Shown: in pieces, positions 25,819 to 32,741 of the stretch
Layout: every line of letters begins with the position of its first letter
Position numbering within the stretch: position 1 is the stretch's first letter
Origin: Nocardioides sp.
GTDB lineage: Bacteria > Actinomycetota > Actinomycetes > Propionibacteriales > Nocardioidaceae
Length of the DNA: 64,000 nt
NCBI GenBank assembly: GCA_020636915.1
Contig: JACJWV010000010.1
Location: 1 to 64,000 of the forward strand
Direction: 5' to 3'
Notes under the pieces: model-generated
Databases searched by the model: none
Seen by the model: only the letters and a program-made list of their open reading frames with translations
Told to the model about the DNA's origin: nothing
Made by a program: the position numbers and the translations under genes

Positions 25819-25951
25819 GCTGCGCTCGGGGCTGTTCTGCTGCCGATGCATGGCTGCTGGTCGGGCGAGGGCTCCGCCCGCGCGCGGTAGCCGACCGTCT
25901 GGAGTCCCAGCGGTCACACCAGCCACGGGAGCTCCAAGCTGTCGGGCGAAG

Positions 25952-25991
25952 CCCGCACGACACGCCGCGCCGGCGCGGCGTGTCGTGCGGG
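25952..25991. repeat. 40-nt perfect palindrome in a gene-free stretch
   Basis: The gene-free stretch 25758-26158 holds the pepN terminator and, here, CCCGCACGACACGCCGCGCC followed by its exact reverse complement. Beyond the perfect part the arms continue imperfectly (CGGGCGAAG on the left against TTTGCCCG on the right), so the cruciform/hairpin is about 28 bp tall. It has no loop at its centre. It lies 167 nt beyond the stop of the minus-strand gene ending at 26159, so it could terminate that operon, or it may be a mobile REP-like element. I see no gene in the rest of this stretch. Confidence 0.7.
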
Positions 25992-26158
25992 TTTGCCCGG
26001 GCAGGTCCAGGCGTCACCCGAAGGCCGGGAGCCGGCGACGACCCCCGCGGACCATCCCCGTCCTCGGCGCCCGTCGGTCGCAACCCCCTGCAGACCCGCA
26101 GCCCGCGGTCACCCGCCCCGACCAGCCACCCACACCTGCGCCAGAGGAGCCCCGCTCG

Positions 26159-26545
26159 TCAGGGCGTGTCGACGTGGAGCGTCTCGGGGCCGACCGCGTG
26201 CTCGGCGAGCATCTGGATCCCGCGGCGCAGGCCACCGACGAGGTCACCCGCGGCGAACAGGGTCTCCATCTGGAGGGCGACCAGCTCGACCTCGCGGTCG
26301 CTGAGGGTACGCCGGACCTCGCCCCCGGTGACGATCTCGAGCACCCGGGCCGCCGGGTCCAGCAGGATCAGGACGCTGCGGGGCGGCGCGACCAGCTTGT
26401 TGTGGAGCTGGGTCGCGAACGCGCGCGGCTCGCCGTCGACGCGACCGACGAAGACGCTGAACTCGAAGCGCGAGACCAGCTCGGCGCGCCGGATCGCCTC
26501 GTCGACCTGGTAGCGCTCGTTGCTGTTGAACTCACCAACGCCCAC
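26159..26545 (-). CDS. DUF5130/TPM-like small protein
   Basis: This 128-residue protein (GTG 26545) contains ERYQVDEAIRRAELVSRFEF, SVFVGRVDGEPRAFATQLHN, VLILLDPAARVLEIVTGGEV and LSDREVELVALQMETLFAAG. The arrangement matches the DUF5130 family, related to the TPM (phosphatase-like) fold that often localises to the envelope. It has no signal peptide of its own. It overlaps the upstream membrane-protein gene by 14 nt and probably works with it. Function unknown. Confidence 0.82.
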   Translation of the reverse strand: MGVGEFNSNERYQVDEAIRRAELVSRFEFSVFVGRVDGEPRAFATQLHNKLVAPPRSVLILLDPAARVLEIVTGGEVRRTLSDREVELVALQMETLFAAGDLVGGLRRGIQMLAEHAVGPETLHVDTP

Positions 26546-26891
26546 TTGCGCCTCCGGCCTGGGAGTCGTCGCTGTCGGGGGCGGGGAGCGCGGCGGTCCC
26601 CGAGCTCGGGCCGCCGAACCACTGGTCGGCCGTGGCCTGGCCGCCCGGGGTGAACCGCTCGCCCTTGACGACGCCGGGGATGATCACGATCGCCGTGATC
26701 ACGACGAAGAGCAGCAGCGGGATGCCCACCAGCAGCCAGACCGCGTGCCAGGGGTCCACCGGCTCGGACTGGGAGCCGCCCCAGAACTCCGGGACGTCGG
26801 CGCCGGCGGGACCGCCGGCAGCGACGAGGAGGCCTCCGGCGAGGAGGACGACACTGGCGCGACGGGCGAGGTGCACGAGCTTGGAGGTCAC
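26532..26891 (-). CDS. Small membrane protein with signal-like N-terminus, upstream partner of the DUF5130 gene
   Basis: A 119-residue product from GTG 26891. A first hydrophobic stretch (ASVVLLAGGLLVAAGGPAGA) may be a signal peptide, and a second (WHAVWLLVGIPLLLFVVITA) spans the membrane. A short tail follows with the recognisable ATADQWFGGPSSG. I recognise this as a conserved but unnamed actinobacterial type, not a characterised family. The 14-nt overlap with the next gene and the 51-nt divergent spacing from the MscS gene suggest a two-gene envelope operon. Confidence 0.75.
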   Translation of the reverse strand: MTSKLVHLARRASVVLLAGGLLVAAGGPAGADVPEFWGGSQSEPVDPWHAVWLLVGIPLLLFVVITAIVIIPGVVKGERFTPGGQATADQWFGGPSSGTAALPAPDSDDSQAGGASGRW

Positions 26892-26942
26892 GGGGCACAG
26901 CGTATCGACACCGTGGCCGTTCTCACCGCCGGGAGGGTCGAG

Positions 26943-27998
26943 ATGGACTTGTCCCGTGCGGTAGACATGGGGCCCATGTTCGGGTTCGACGACACCACCT
27001 GTGACGCGGGACACGACATCTGCCAGTGGACCTACGACGCGACCGGCAACAAGACCGCCGCGAACGCCGCTGACGTGTTGATCGGTCGGCCGTTGACCAT
27101 CCTCGGCCTCCTCCTCCTCTTCGTCGTCCTCCGGTGGATCCTGCACCGGCTCATCGACCGGTTGGTCGCGCGCGCCGAGGACGGCGTGCTGCCCGACCAG
27201 CTGAGCCGCTTCGGGGTCCGCGGCAAGTCGACGCAGGCGGCCTCGGCGCGCGACCTGGCCAGCCAGACCCGGCGGGTGCAGCGTGCCAAGACGATGGGCG
27301 ACCTGCTCAAGAGCGTCGTGACCGGGCTGCTCATCGCCGTCTTCGGGACGATGGTCCTCAGCGAGCTCGGCGTCGACATCGCGCCGATCATCGCCAGCGC
27401 CGGCATCATCGGCATCGCGCTCGGCTTCGGGGCGCAGTCCCTGGTCCGGGACTTCCTCTCCGGCATCTTCATGATCTTCGAGGACCAGTACGGCGTCGGG
27501 GACGTCGTCGACGTCGGTGAGGCCAGCGGCACGATCGAGGCCGTCAGCCTGCGGGTGACCCGGCTCCGCGACCTCAACGGGACCGTCTGGTACGTGCCGA
27601 ACGGCAACATCGTCCGGGTCGGGAACATGAGCCAGAACTGGTCGCGAGCAGTGGTCGACGTCAACGTCGCCTACCACGAGGACCTGGTCCGGGTGCAGCA
27701 GGTGCTCCACGAGGTGGCGCACGACCTGTGGGACGACGAGGACTTCAAGGACGTCATCATCGAGCAGCCGGAGGTCACCGGCGTCGAGGTGTTCGGTCCG
27801 GAGGCGGTCACCCTGCGGGTCCTGCTCAAGACCGCCCCGATGGAGCAGTGGGGCGTGGCCCGGGCGCTGCGCCAGCGGATCAAGGCCCGCTTCGACCACG
27901 AGGGCATCGAGATCCCGCTCCCCCAGCGGGTCGTGTGGCACCGCGAGGAGCAGCAGACAGGCTCCTCACCGCGTGGCGAGGAGCCTGTCGAGAGCTGA
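26943..27998 (+). CDS. Small-conductance mechanosensitive ion channel (MscS family)
   Basis: A 351-residue MscS-like channel that would release solutes on hypo-osmotic shock. Three membrane segments are seen: LTILGLLLLFVVLRWILHRL, LLKSVVTGLLIAVFGTMVLS and the pore helix IIASAGIIGIALGFGAQSLV. The latter leads to RDFLSGIFMIFEDQYGVGDV and the beta domain VSLRVTRLRDLNGTVWYVPN with GNIVRVGNMSQNWSRAVV. The start is ATG 26943, behind GGGAGG; alternatives at 26967 and 26976 cannot be excluded. The last codons form half of a 12-bp hairpin. Confidence 0.94.
   Translation: MDLSRAVDMGPMFGFDDTTCDAGHDICQWTYDATGNKTAANAADVLIGRPLTILGLLLLFVVLRWILHRLIDRLVARAEDGVLPDQLSRFGVRGKSTQAASARDLASQTRRVQRAKTMGDLLKSVVTGLLIAVFGTMVLSELGVDIAPIIASAGIIGIALGFGAQSLVRDFLSGIFMIFEDQYGVGDVVDVGEASGTIEAVSLRVTRLRDLNGTVWYVPNGNIVRVGNMSQNWSRAVVDVNVAYHEDLVRVQQVLHEVAHDLWDDEDFKDVIIEQPEVTGVEVFGPEAVTLRVLLKTAPMEQWGVARALRQRIKARFDHEGIEIPLPQRVVWHREEQQTGSSPRGEEPVES
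27956..27989 (+). terminator. 12-bp hairpin overlapping the end of the MscS gene
   Basis: GACAGGCTCCTC at 27956-27967 pairs perfectly with 27978-27989 around a 10-nt loop, inside the last codons of the channel gene. It lies between convergent genes and could stop transcription from either side. Confidence 0.55.
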
Positions 27999-28015
27999 TC
28001 CGGCCGGAGGCCGGG

Positions 28016-28444
28016 TCAGGAGGCCAGCGAGGCCTCCAGGGTGATCGTGGTCCCGGAGAGCGCCTGGCTCACCGGGCAGTTGGCCTTGGCGTCCTCGGCC
28101 GCGGCGACGAAGTCCGCCTCGCTGATGCCCTCGACGACGCCGGTGACCGTCAGCGTGATGCCGGTGATGCCGGTCCCGGGCGTGAACTCGACGGCCGCCT
28201 GGGTGTCCAGCGAGGTCGGCGGGGTCCCGGCCTTGGCCAGCCCGTTCGACAGTGCCATCGAGAAGCAGGACGAGTGCGCGGCGGCGATCAGCTCCTCGGG
28301 GCTGGTCTTGCCGTTGGCCTCCTCGGCGCGCGAGGGCCACGACACGTCGTACGTGCCGATCCCGGACGACTCCAGGGTGACCGATCCTGCGCCCTCGAAC
28401 AGGCTGCCCTCCCAGCGGGTGCTGGCGAAGCGGGTCGTTGCCAT
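28016..28444 (-). CDS. osmC: OsmC-family peroxiredoxin
   Basis: Reduces organic peroxides using two Cys. This 142-residue protein has TSPEELIAAAHSSCFSMALS with the peroxidatic Cys near residue 60, and AEDAKANCPVSQALSGTTIT with the resolving Cys near 124. The N-terminal strand block (FASTRWEGSLFEGAGSVTLE) fits the OsmC rather than Ohr branch. It starts at ATG 28444 and is divergent from the truncated haemoglobin gene, a plausible oxidative-stress pairing. Confidence 0.93.
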   Translation of the reverse strand: MATTRFASTRWEGSLFEGAGSVTLESSGIGTYDVSWPSRAEEANGKTSPEELIAAAHSSCFSMALSNGLAKAGTPPTSLDTQAAVEFTPGTGITGITLTVTGVVEGISEADFVAAAEDAKANCPVSQALSGTTITLEASLAS

Positions 28445-28544
28445 GAGCAGTTCACTCCTCGTGGTGGGGTGGTGGGTGTGGTGCGGGGAACTCGAACGCC
28501 TGCGAGTCTTGCATGCCGGTGCGCGACGTCCTCGGGCCGCTCGT

Positions 28545-28550
28545 CACAAT
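28545..28550 (+). promoter_or_regulatory. Leaderless-type -10 for the truncated haemoglobin gene
   Basis: CACAAT, 6 nt, then GTG 28557. The GGAGG is only 1 nt from the start, so it is unlikely to serve as a ribosome binding site. Confidence 0.35.
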
Positions 28551-28556
28551 GGAGGG

Positions 28557-28931
28557 GTGACGACGTTCTACGAGGAGATCGGTGGCTACGACACCTTCCG
28601 CAGGATCGTCGCGAGGTTCTACGCAGGAGTGGCCGAGGACCCGGTGCTGCGCCCGCTCTACCCCGAGGAGGACCTCGGCCCGGCCGAGGAGCGGTTCCTG
28701 CTGTTCCTCGTCCAGTACTGGGGTGGCCCCACGACGTACTCGGACAACCGCGGGCACCCCCGGCTGCGGATGCGGCACGCGCCGTTCGCGGTGACGCCGG
28801 AGGCGAAGGAGCACTGGCTCGCCTGCTTCCGCGCCGGCCTCGACGAGGTGCAGCTGACCCCGGAGCAGGACGCCCAGTTCTGGGACTACGTCACGCACGC
28901 CGCCCAGTTCATGGTGAACAGCCTCGAGTGA
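28557..28931 (+). CDS. glbO: Group II truncated haemoglobin (trHbO)
   Basis: An oxygen/peroxide-reactive haem protein of 124 residues. Visible features: TFYEEIGGYDTFRRIVARFY (helices A/B with the B10 Tyr), LRPLYPEEDLGPAEERFLLF, LVQYWGGPTTYSDNRGHPRL (CD1/E region) and RMRHAPFAVTPEAKEHWLAC, which contains the proximal His and the conserved G8 Trp. These are hallmarks of GlbO of mycobacteria and relatives. The GTG start at 28557 is preceded by CACAAT six nt away, consistent with a leaderless transcript. Confidence 0.93.
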   Translation: MTTFYEEIGGYDTFRRIVARFYAGVAEDPVLRPLYPEEDLGPAEERFLLFLVQYWGGPTTYSDNRGHPRLRMRHAPFAVTPEAKEHWLACFRAGLDEVQLTPEQDAQFWDYVTHAAQFMVNSLE

Positions 28932-29024
28932 CTTCGCAGACGCTGTAACGCGGGCCGGTGCTCGCGACAGGTGAGGGGTGACCGGGCGGGATCCCCGCCG
29001 TTCCCCCGCACCAGGAGGCCCTCC

Positions 29025-29576
29025 ATGCGCAGGACCACCACGACCGTCGCCGCGACGGCGGCACTCGGTGTTGCCCTGACGTTCGGCACCGCCTACGCCC
29101 ACCAGGCAGCCACCGACGCCGACCCCGGCACGCCGGTGGTGAACAAGAACGGGCACGAGGTGGACGCGCACGCGGCAGCCGGCCAGGCCCGCGCGGCCCA
29201 GGCGCGCGCCCAGCACACCGCCGACGACGGCGACGAGACCGAGGCTCCCGAGACCGAGGCTCCCGAGACCGAGGCTCCCGAGACCGAGGCGCCCGAGACC
29301 GAGGCTCCCGAGACCGAGGCTCCCGAGACCGACGCCCCCGTGACGGAGACCCCGGACACCGAGGCGCCGGACACCGAGGCGCCGGCCACCCACGACCCGA
29401 ACGAGCACGCCGGGACCCACCCCGACACCCACGCGCTCCCCGGCGGCACCGACCACGGGCAGGACGGGGCCGAGCACGGCCACCACGCCGGCGGTCCGCA
29501 CCAGGGCCACGGTCCCGACGAGCACGCCGGGGACCACCCGAACGCCCACGCCTCGGGCGCACCCACGGAGGGCTGA
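29025..29576 (+). CDS. Secreted acidic repeat protein with His-rich tail
   Basis: This 183-residue protein has a signal peptide (MRRTTTTVAATAALGVALTF, AYA cleavage site). An Ala-rich segment is followed by about seven ETEAP/ETDAP units and two DTEAP units, then a His/Gly/Asp-rich tail (HGQDGAEHGHHAGGPHQGHG, DEHAGDHPNAHASG). The repeats are acidic and Pro-rich, as in wall-spanning or cation-binding extracytoplasmic proteins; the His clusters suggest binding of divalent metal (inference). AGGAGG lies 6 nt before ATG 29025. A 15-bp hairpin follows. The next gene ends with a very similar DDHAGDHPAP tail, hinting at common ancestry. Confidence 0.8.
   Translation: MRRTTTTVAATAALGVALTFGTAYAHQAATDADPGTPVVNKNGHEVDAHAAAGQARAAQARAQHTADDGDETEAPETEAPETEAPETEAPETEAPETEAPETDAPVTETPDTEAPDTEAPATHDPNEHAGTHPDTHALPGGTDHGQDGAEHGHHAGGPHQGHGPDEHAGDHPNAHASGAPTEG
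29235..29391 (+). repeat. 15-bp in-frame tandem repeat (ETEAP units)
   Basis: Near-identical GAGACCGAGGCTCCC units, six in a row plus one variant, then two diverged GACACCGAGGCGCCG units. The near-absence of silent changes between the first units points to recent expansion by slippage or recombination. Confidence 0.85.
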
Positions 29577-29595
29577 CCCCTTCCGTCCCTGGACC

Positions 29596-29643
29596 GGGTG
29601 GTCCCGATGCATGGCCGTCCCCCGTGAAGCATCGGGACCACCC
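29596..29643 (+). terminator. 15-bp perfect hairpin between the repeat protein and the next gene
   Basis: GGGTGGTCCCGATGC (29596-29610) pairs with 29629-29643 around an 18-nt loop, 20 nt past the stop. It could be a terminator or a control hairpin upstream of ATG 29665. Confidence 0.6.
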
Positions 29644-29664
29644 ACCCGGGGTAGGAGACCCACG

Positions 29665-30320
29665 ATGAACGAGCACCCCTTCCGCGCCGACCTCCGGGCC
29701 GTCGTGCCGACCCTCGAGCCCGACGAGGCGTTCCTCGTCGAGCTGAGCAGCCGGGCCGCCGCGTCGACCCGCGGCCCCGGCGCGTGGCAGGTCGTCCTCG
29801 CCCCGGTCGCCGTCGCCGCCGTGCTGGTCGGCATCGCCTGGCTCACCGGGTTGCGACCGGCGGGGCTCCCCGACCCCTCGCCCGCACCGGCGCCGGCCGG
29901 TACGCCGTCGTCGGGACCGTCCACACCGGGCGCGACGTCCGCCGCCGCACCGCACGCCGGGCCTGCGTCGCAGCCCACGGGTCCTGGCACCTCCGCGGGG
30001 ACCCCAGGCGCCGGGGCGGGCCTGGACCACGGTCCACCGACGCCCAGGACGGCTCGGACGCCGACACCGGCACCGGCACCGGCTCGACGGCCGAGCCGTC
30101 CGGCACGCCGGGCAGCGCGGCGTCGACAACTCCCCCGCCGTCGAGCGCAGCGTCCCCGGGACGCGGTCACGCCTACGGCCACACCAAGCACCCCGAGAAG
30201 GGCCCCGACAAGAACTCCCAGACGAACCCGGGGAAGCAGCACCAGCACGCCCATGGTCCCGACGACCATGCCGGGGACCATCCAGCACCGGCGTCACGGA
30301 GAGCGCCGCACGGACGGTGA
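29665..30320 (+). pseudogene. Single-pass membrane (anti-sigma-like) protein with an apparent frameshift near 30032-30038
   Basis: ATG 29665 (ribosome binding site TAGGAG) opens MNEHPFRADLRAVVPTLEPD, then one membrane helix (WQVVLAPVAVAAVLVGIAWL) and a Thr/Pro/Ala/Gly linker. Good coding then jumps by -1 near 30032-30038 into the frame reading STDAQDGSDADTGTGTGSTA, RGHAYGHTKHPEKGPDKNSQ, HAHGPDDHAGDHPAP and a stop at 30320. GC at third positions and Lys/Asn codon choice support this second frame after the shift. Without the shift, the first frame runs unbroken into the ECF sigma gene. The short cytoplasmic head before a helix, next to a sigma gene, suggests an anti-sigma role. A sequencing error or a true mutation are both possible. 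Confidence 0.55.
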
Positions 30321-30330
30321 GCCACGCACG

Positions 30331-30885
30331 GTGAGCACGGACGACGAGGTGGTGGCGGGCGCCAAGCGCGGCGACCCGGAGGCGTGGCGCGCCCTCTACC
30401 GCGACCACGCCGGCCGTCTGCTCGTCTGGCTCGGGACCCGGCCGACCGACGACGCCGCCGTCGCCGCCGAGGACCTCGCCGCCGAGGCCTGGCTGACGGC
30501 GTCGGACCGCATCGGGACGTTCCACGGCTCGTCGTCGGAGTTCGCGGGCTGGCTGTTCGGGATCGCCCGCAAGCTCGGCGCGAACACGCACCGCCGCAGC
30601 CAGCGTCGGCGGACCAGCCCCACTGACGTGCACGCGCTCCCGGAGCCGCCGCTGGTGGCGGGGCCGGAGTCGGCGTACGCCGACTCGGACTGGGTCGGCC
30701 GCCTGCTCGCGACCCTCCCGGCGCGCGAGCGCGAGGTCATCGCCTGCCGCGAGGTCGTCGGCCTCGACGTCGCGACCACCGCCGCCGCGCTGGGCATCTC
30801 GTCGGTCGCGGTGCGCGTCGCGCACCACCGCGGGTTGCGCCGGCTGGCGGCTCAGCTCGACAGCGAGCGCAGCGCCTCCAGGTAG
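30331..30885 (+). CDS. ECF-type RNA polymerase sigma factor
   Basis: This 184-residue ECF sigma has region 2 (DDEVVAGAKRGDPEAWRALY, AAEDLAAEAWLTASDRIGTF, EFAGWLFGIARKLGANTHRR) and region 4 (LATLPAREREVIACREVVGL, TTAAALGISSVAVRVAHHRG). GTG 30331 is 10 nt past the stop of the upstream membrane gene, so the two are probably co-transcribed; membrane partner first, sigma second is the reverse of the common order. The 3' end overlaps the convergent thioesterase gene by 34 nt. Confidence 0.9.
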   Translation: MSTDDEVVAGAKRGDPEAWRALYRDHAGRLLVWLGTRPTDDAAVAAEDLAAEAWLTASDRIGTFHGSSSEFAGWLFGIARKLGANTHRRSQRRRTSPTDVHALPEPPLVAGPESAYADSDWVGRLLATLPAREREVIACREVVGLDVATTAAALGISSVAVRVAHHRGLRRLAAQLDSERSASR

Positions 30886-31700
30886 GGCTCTGCCGGCGCG
30901 ACCGACCGCTCGGTGCGGGGGTCGAAGAACACGATCGTCACCCGCGCGCGGGCCAGCGCGTCGTCCCCGTCCGAGATGACCGAGTCGATGCTCGCCGAGC
31001 GGGTCCCGACGCGCGAGACCCAGGACCACGCGTCGTACGGCTCGGGCCGGAACAGGATCGGGCGCACGTAGTCGACGTCGGTCTGGGCGACGACCAGGGA
31101 GACGGGGTCGAGGTGGCCCCACATCCGCGCCGTCATCGCGATGCGCGACTCCTGCAGGTACTCGAAGTACTTCACGTTGTTGACGTGCCCGTAGACGTCG
31201 ACGTCGGAGAACCGCACCCGGACCGGGTAGTGGGTCGCCACGTCGGGCCGTGCGCGGGGCAGGCGGTGCCGCGGCCCGGGCTCGGCCGGCTCGAGGAAGG
31301 CGGCGAGCGTCTCGCGCTCGACCGCGGTGAGCCGACGGGGTCGCTCGTCGGCGAACACGTACGGCGTGAGCACCGTCGTGGCTCGCGCGTAGACGTGGCG
31401 CGCGCCGTCGCGCTCGTGGAAGATCTCGTAGGCCATCGTGAAGGTGGCCGCCCGGATCTCGGTGACCCAGGACTCGATCGTCACCGGCTCGAACCCGAAG
31501 CTCAGCGGCGCCAGGTAGCTGACCTCGTGGCGCACGACGACGACGCCCTCAGCGAGCTCCCCGGTGCGCGCGGCGGGGCCGTGCGTGCGGAGCATGTCGA
31601 CCCGTGCCTCTTGCAGGTAGTCGACGTAGACGACGTTGTTGACGTGCCCGAGCAGGTCCAGGTCGGCCCATCGCATCGGACACCGGTAGGTGTGCCGCAC
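30852..31700 (-). CDS. Tandem hot-dog acyl-CoA thioesterase
   Basis: This 282-residue protein has two 4HBT-type domains, each with the Asp-containing helix: RWADLDLLGHVNNVVYVDYL near residue 10 and RFSDVDVYGHVNNVKYFEYL near residue 170. Each domain continues with a strand block (VVRHEVSYLAPLSFGFEPVT; VVAQTDVDYVRPILFRPEPY). Two fused domains give one pseudodimer. It would hydrolyse acyl- or aroyl-CoA; the exact substrate is unknown. The start is GTG 31700. It overlaps the sigma gene tail to tail. Confidence 0.92.
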   Translation of the reverse strand: MRHTYRCPMRWADLDLLGHVNNVVYVDYLQEARVDMLRTHGPAARTGELAEGVVVVRHEVSYLAPLSFGFEPVTIESWVTEIRAATFTMAYEIFHERDGARHVYARATTVLTPYVFADERPRRLTAVERETLAAFLEPAEPGPRHRLPRARPDVATHYPVRVRFSDVDVYGHVNNVKYFEYLQESRIAMTARMWGHLDPVSLVVAQTDVDYVRPILFRPEPYDAWSWVSRVGTRSASIDSVISDGDDALARARVTIVFFDPRTERSVAPAEPYLEALRSLSS

Positions 31701-31733
31701 CTGCCCGATGCTGCCAGACGGCCGGACCGCCGC

Positions 31734-31767
31734 CGGACCGGCCCGGGTGAGGGGCCGGCCCGGTCCG
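31734..31767 (-). terminator. Hairpin after the 57-residue membrane protein gene
   Basis: CGGACCGG (31734-31741) pairs with CCGGTCCG (31760-31767), four nt beyond the stop at 31771. Inner GC-rich sequence can add further pairs. Confidence 0.5.
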
Positions 31768-31770
31768 CGA

Positions 31771-31944
31771 TCAGTGGCTGGAGACCAGCTCGCGGTAGTA
31801 CGTGCCGATCGACTCGTGCCGCGCCAGGCGCTCGCGCCGGGTCTCGGCCAGGACGGTCGCCGCCACGACGATCGAGGTGATCGACGCGATGACGGCCACC
31901 ACGAGCAGGGTGATGGCGTAAGGGACCAGATCGGTGTTGATCAC
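31771..31944 (-). CDS. 57-residue single-pass membrane protein divergent from a TetR regulator
   Basis: GTG 31944 follows a textbook GAGGAGGGA ribosome binding site. The product reads MINTDLVPYAITLLVVAVIA, then SITSIVVAATVLAETRRERL and ARHESIGTYYRELVSSH: a short outside head, one membrane helix (about residues 10-33) and a charged cytoplasmic tail. No database family is recognised. The strong ribosome binding site, the hairpin after the stop and the palindromic operator in the shared intergenic region make it a convincing gene. It is the likely target of the TetR regulator. Confidence 0.8.
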   Translation of the reverse strand: MINTDLVPYAITLLVVAVIASITSIVVAATVLAETRRERLARHESIGTYYRELVSSH

Positions 31945-31970
31945 GGCTCCCTCCTCTCGACGAATGTGTC

Positions 31971-31984
31971 TCTACATTTGTAGA
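31971..31984. promoter_or_regulatory. TCTACA-TT-TGTAGA operator between the small membrane protein and TetR genes
   Basis: A perfect 6-bp inverted repeat with a 2-nt spacer, in a locally AT-rich patch 26 nt upstream of the small gene start and 75 nt upstream of TetR. The right arm contributes TAGAAT, a -10-like hexamer for the plus strand, so bound repressor would block it. It is the best candidate TetR binding site. Confidence 0.6.
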
Positions 31985-32059
31985 ATGTACTCCTCTCCGC
32001 GGCCATTCCACGACCGCGGGGTAGTGTCCCGGCTCACATCCACGGCTCGAGAGGTCCGC

Positions 32060-32635
32060 ATGACCCAGACTCCGCGCCGCCGCCAGCTCCTCGACGCGGC
32101 CCAGGCGGTGATCGCCGACGAAGGCCTCAAGGGCCTGACCCACCGGGCCGTGGACCGGCGCGCCGGGCTGCCGGAGGGCAGCTGCTCGGCGTACCTGCGC
32201 ACCCGACAGGCGCTCCAGGCGGCGCTGGCCGCGCACGTCGCCGAGCAGCTCGTCGCCGACGTCGACCGGCTCGCCGACCAGCTGCGCGACCTCGGCGAGA
32301 CCGACGGCGTGGATGCCACGCTCGACCTCTTCTCGCGCTGGCTCGAGCAACGCGACCTGCTGGTCGCCCGGCTGGAGCTGACCATGGCCGCGACCCGGGA
32401 CCCCGGGCTCGCGCACGTGCTGGCCCACCACCGCGCCCGGCTGCTGGAGATCGTCGAGGGGATCATGACGGCCACCGGCAAGGAGCACGGTGCAGCCCGG
32501 GCCGAGACGCTGGTGGCGTCGTACGACGGCATCCTGCTGTCCGCGCTCCTGCGCCCCGACCCCGAGCGCCGCGACTTCCTGGCCCGGTCGTTGGAGCTCC
32601 TCGGAGCGGGACTGGCCGGTCCCCCGGCAACGTGA
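32060..32635 (+). CDS. TetR-family transcriptional regulator
   Basis: This 191-residue protein has the TetR helix-turn-helix: RRQLLDAAQAVIADEGLKGL, THRAVDRRAGLPEGSCSAYL, RTRQALQAALAAHVAEQLVA. The C-terminal ligand domain is all-helical (LFSRWLEQRDLLVARLELTM). PEGSCSAYLRTR in the recognition helix is a common actinobacterial variant. ATG 32060 is the start. It is divergent from the 57-residue membrane protein gene and probably represses both across the palindrome at 31971-31984. The ligand is unknown. Confidence 0.9.
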   Translation: MTQTPRRRQLLDAAQAVIADEGLKGLTHRAVDRRAGLPEGSCSAYLRTRQALQAALAAHVAEQLVADVDRLADQLRDLGETDGVDATLDLFSRWLEQRDLLVARLELTMAATRDPGLAHVLAHHRARLLEIVEGIMTATGKEHGAARAETLVASYDGILLSALLRPDPERRDFLARSLELLGAGLAGPPAT

Positions 32636-32741
32636 CGTACGCCTCGTACCGGCCGGTAGGACACGGTCTAGGGTGGGCGGGGCAGCCGCGCCCCCGCGCA
32701 GTGCCCACCCGCGCAGAGCCCACCTGGAAGGGAAGTCCCCC

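Noticed and set aside
26520..26942. Extended N-terminus of the MscS channel
   Set aside because: The upstream codons run antisense to two minus-strand genes; ATG 26943 has a ribosome binding site and the expected family topology.
29665..30885. A natural 407-residue membrane-sigma fusion protein
   Set aside because: Codon composition from 30040 to 30320 favours another frame that ends before the sigma gene; kept only as an alternative in the findings.
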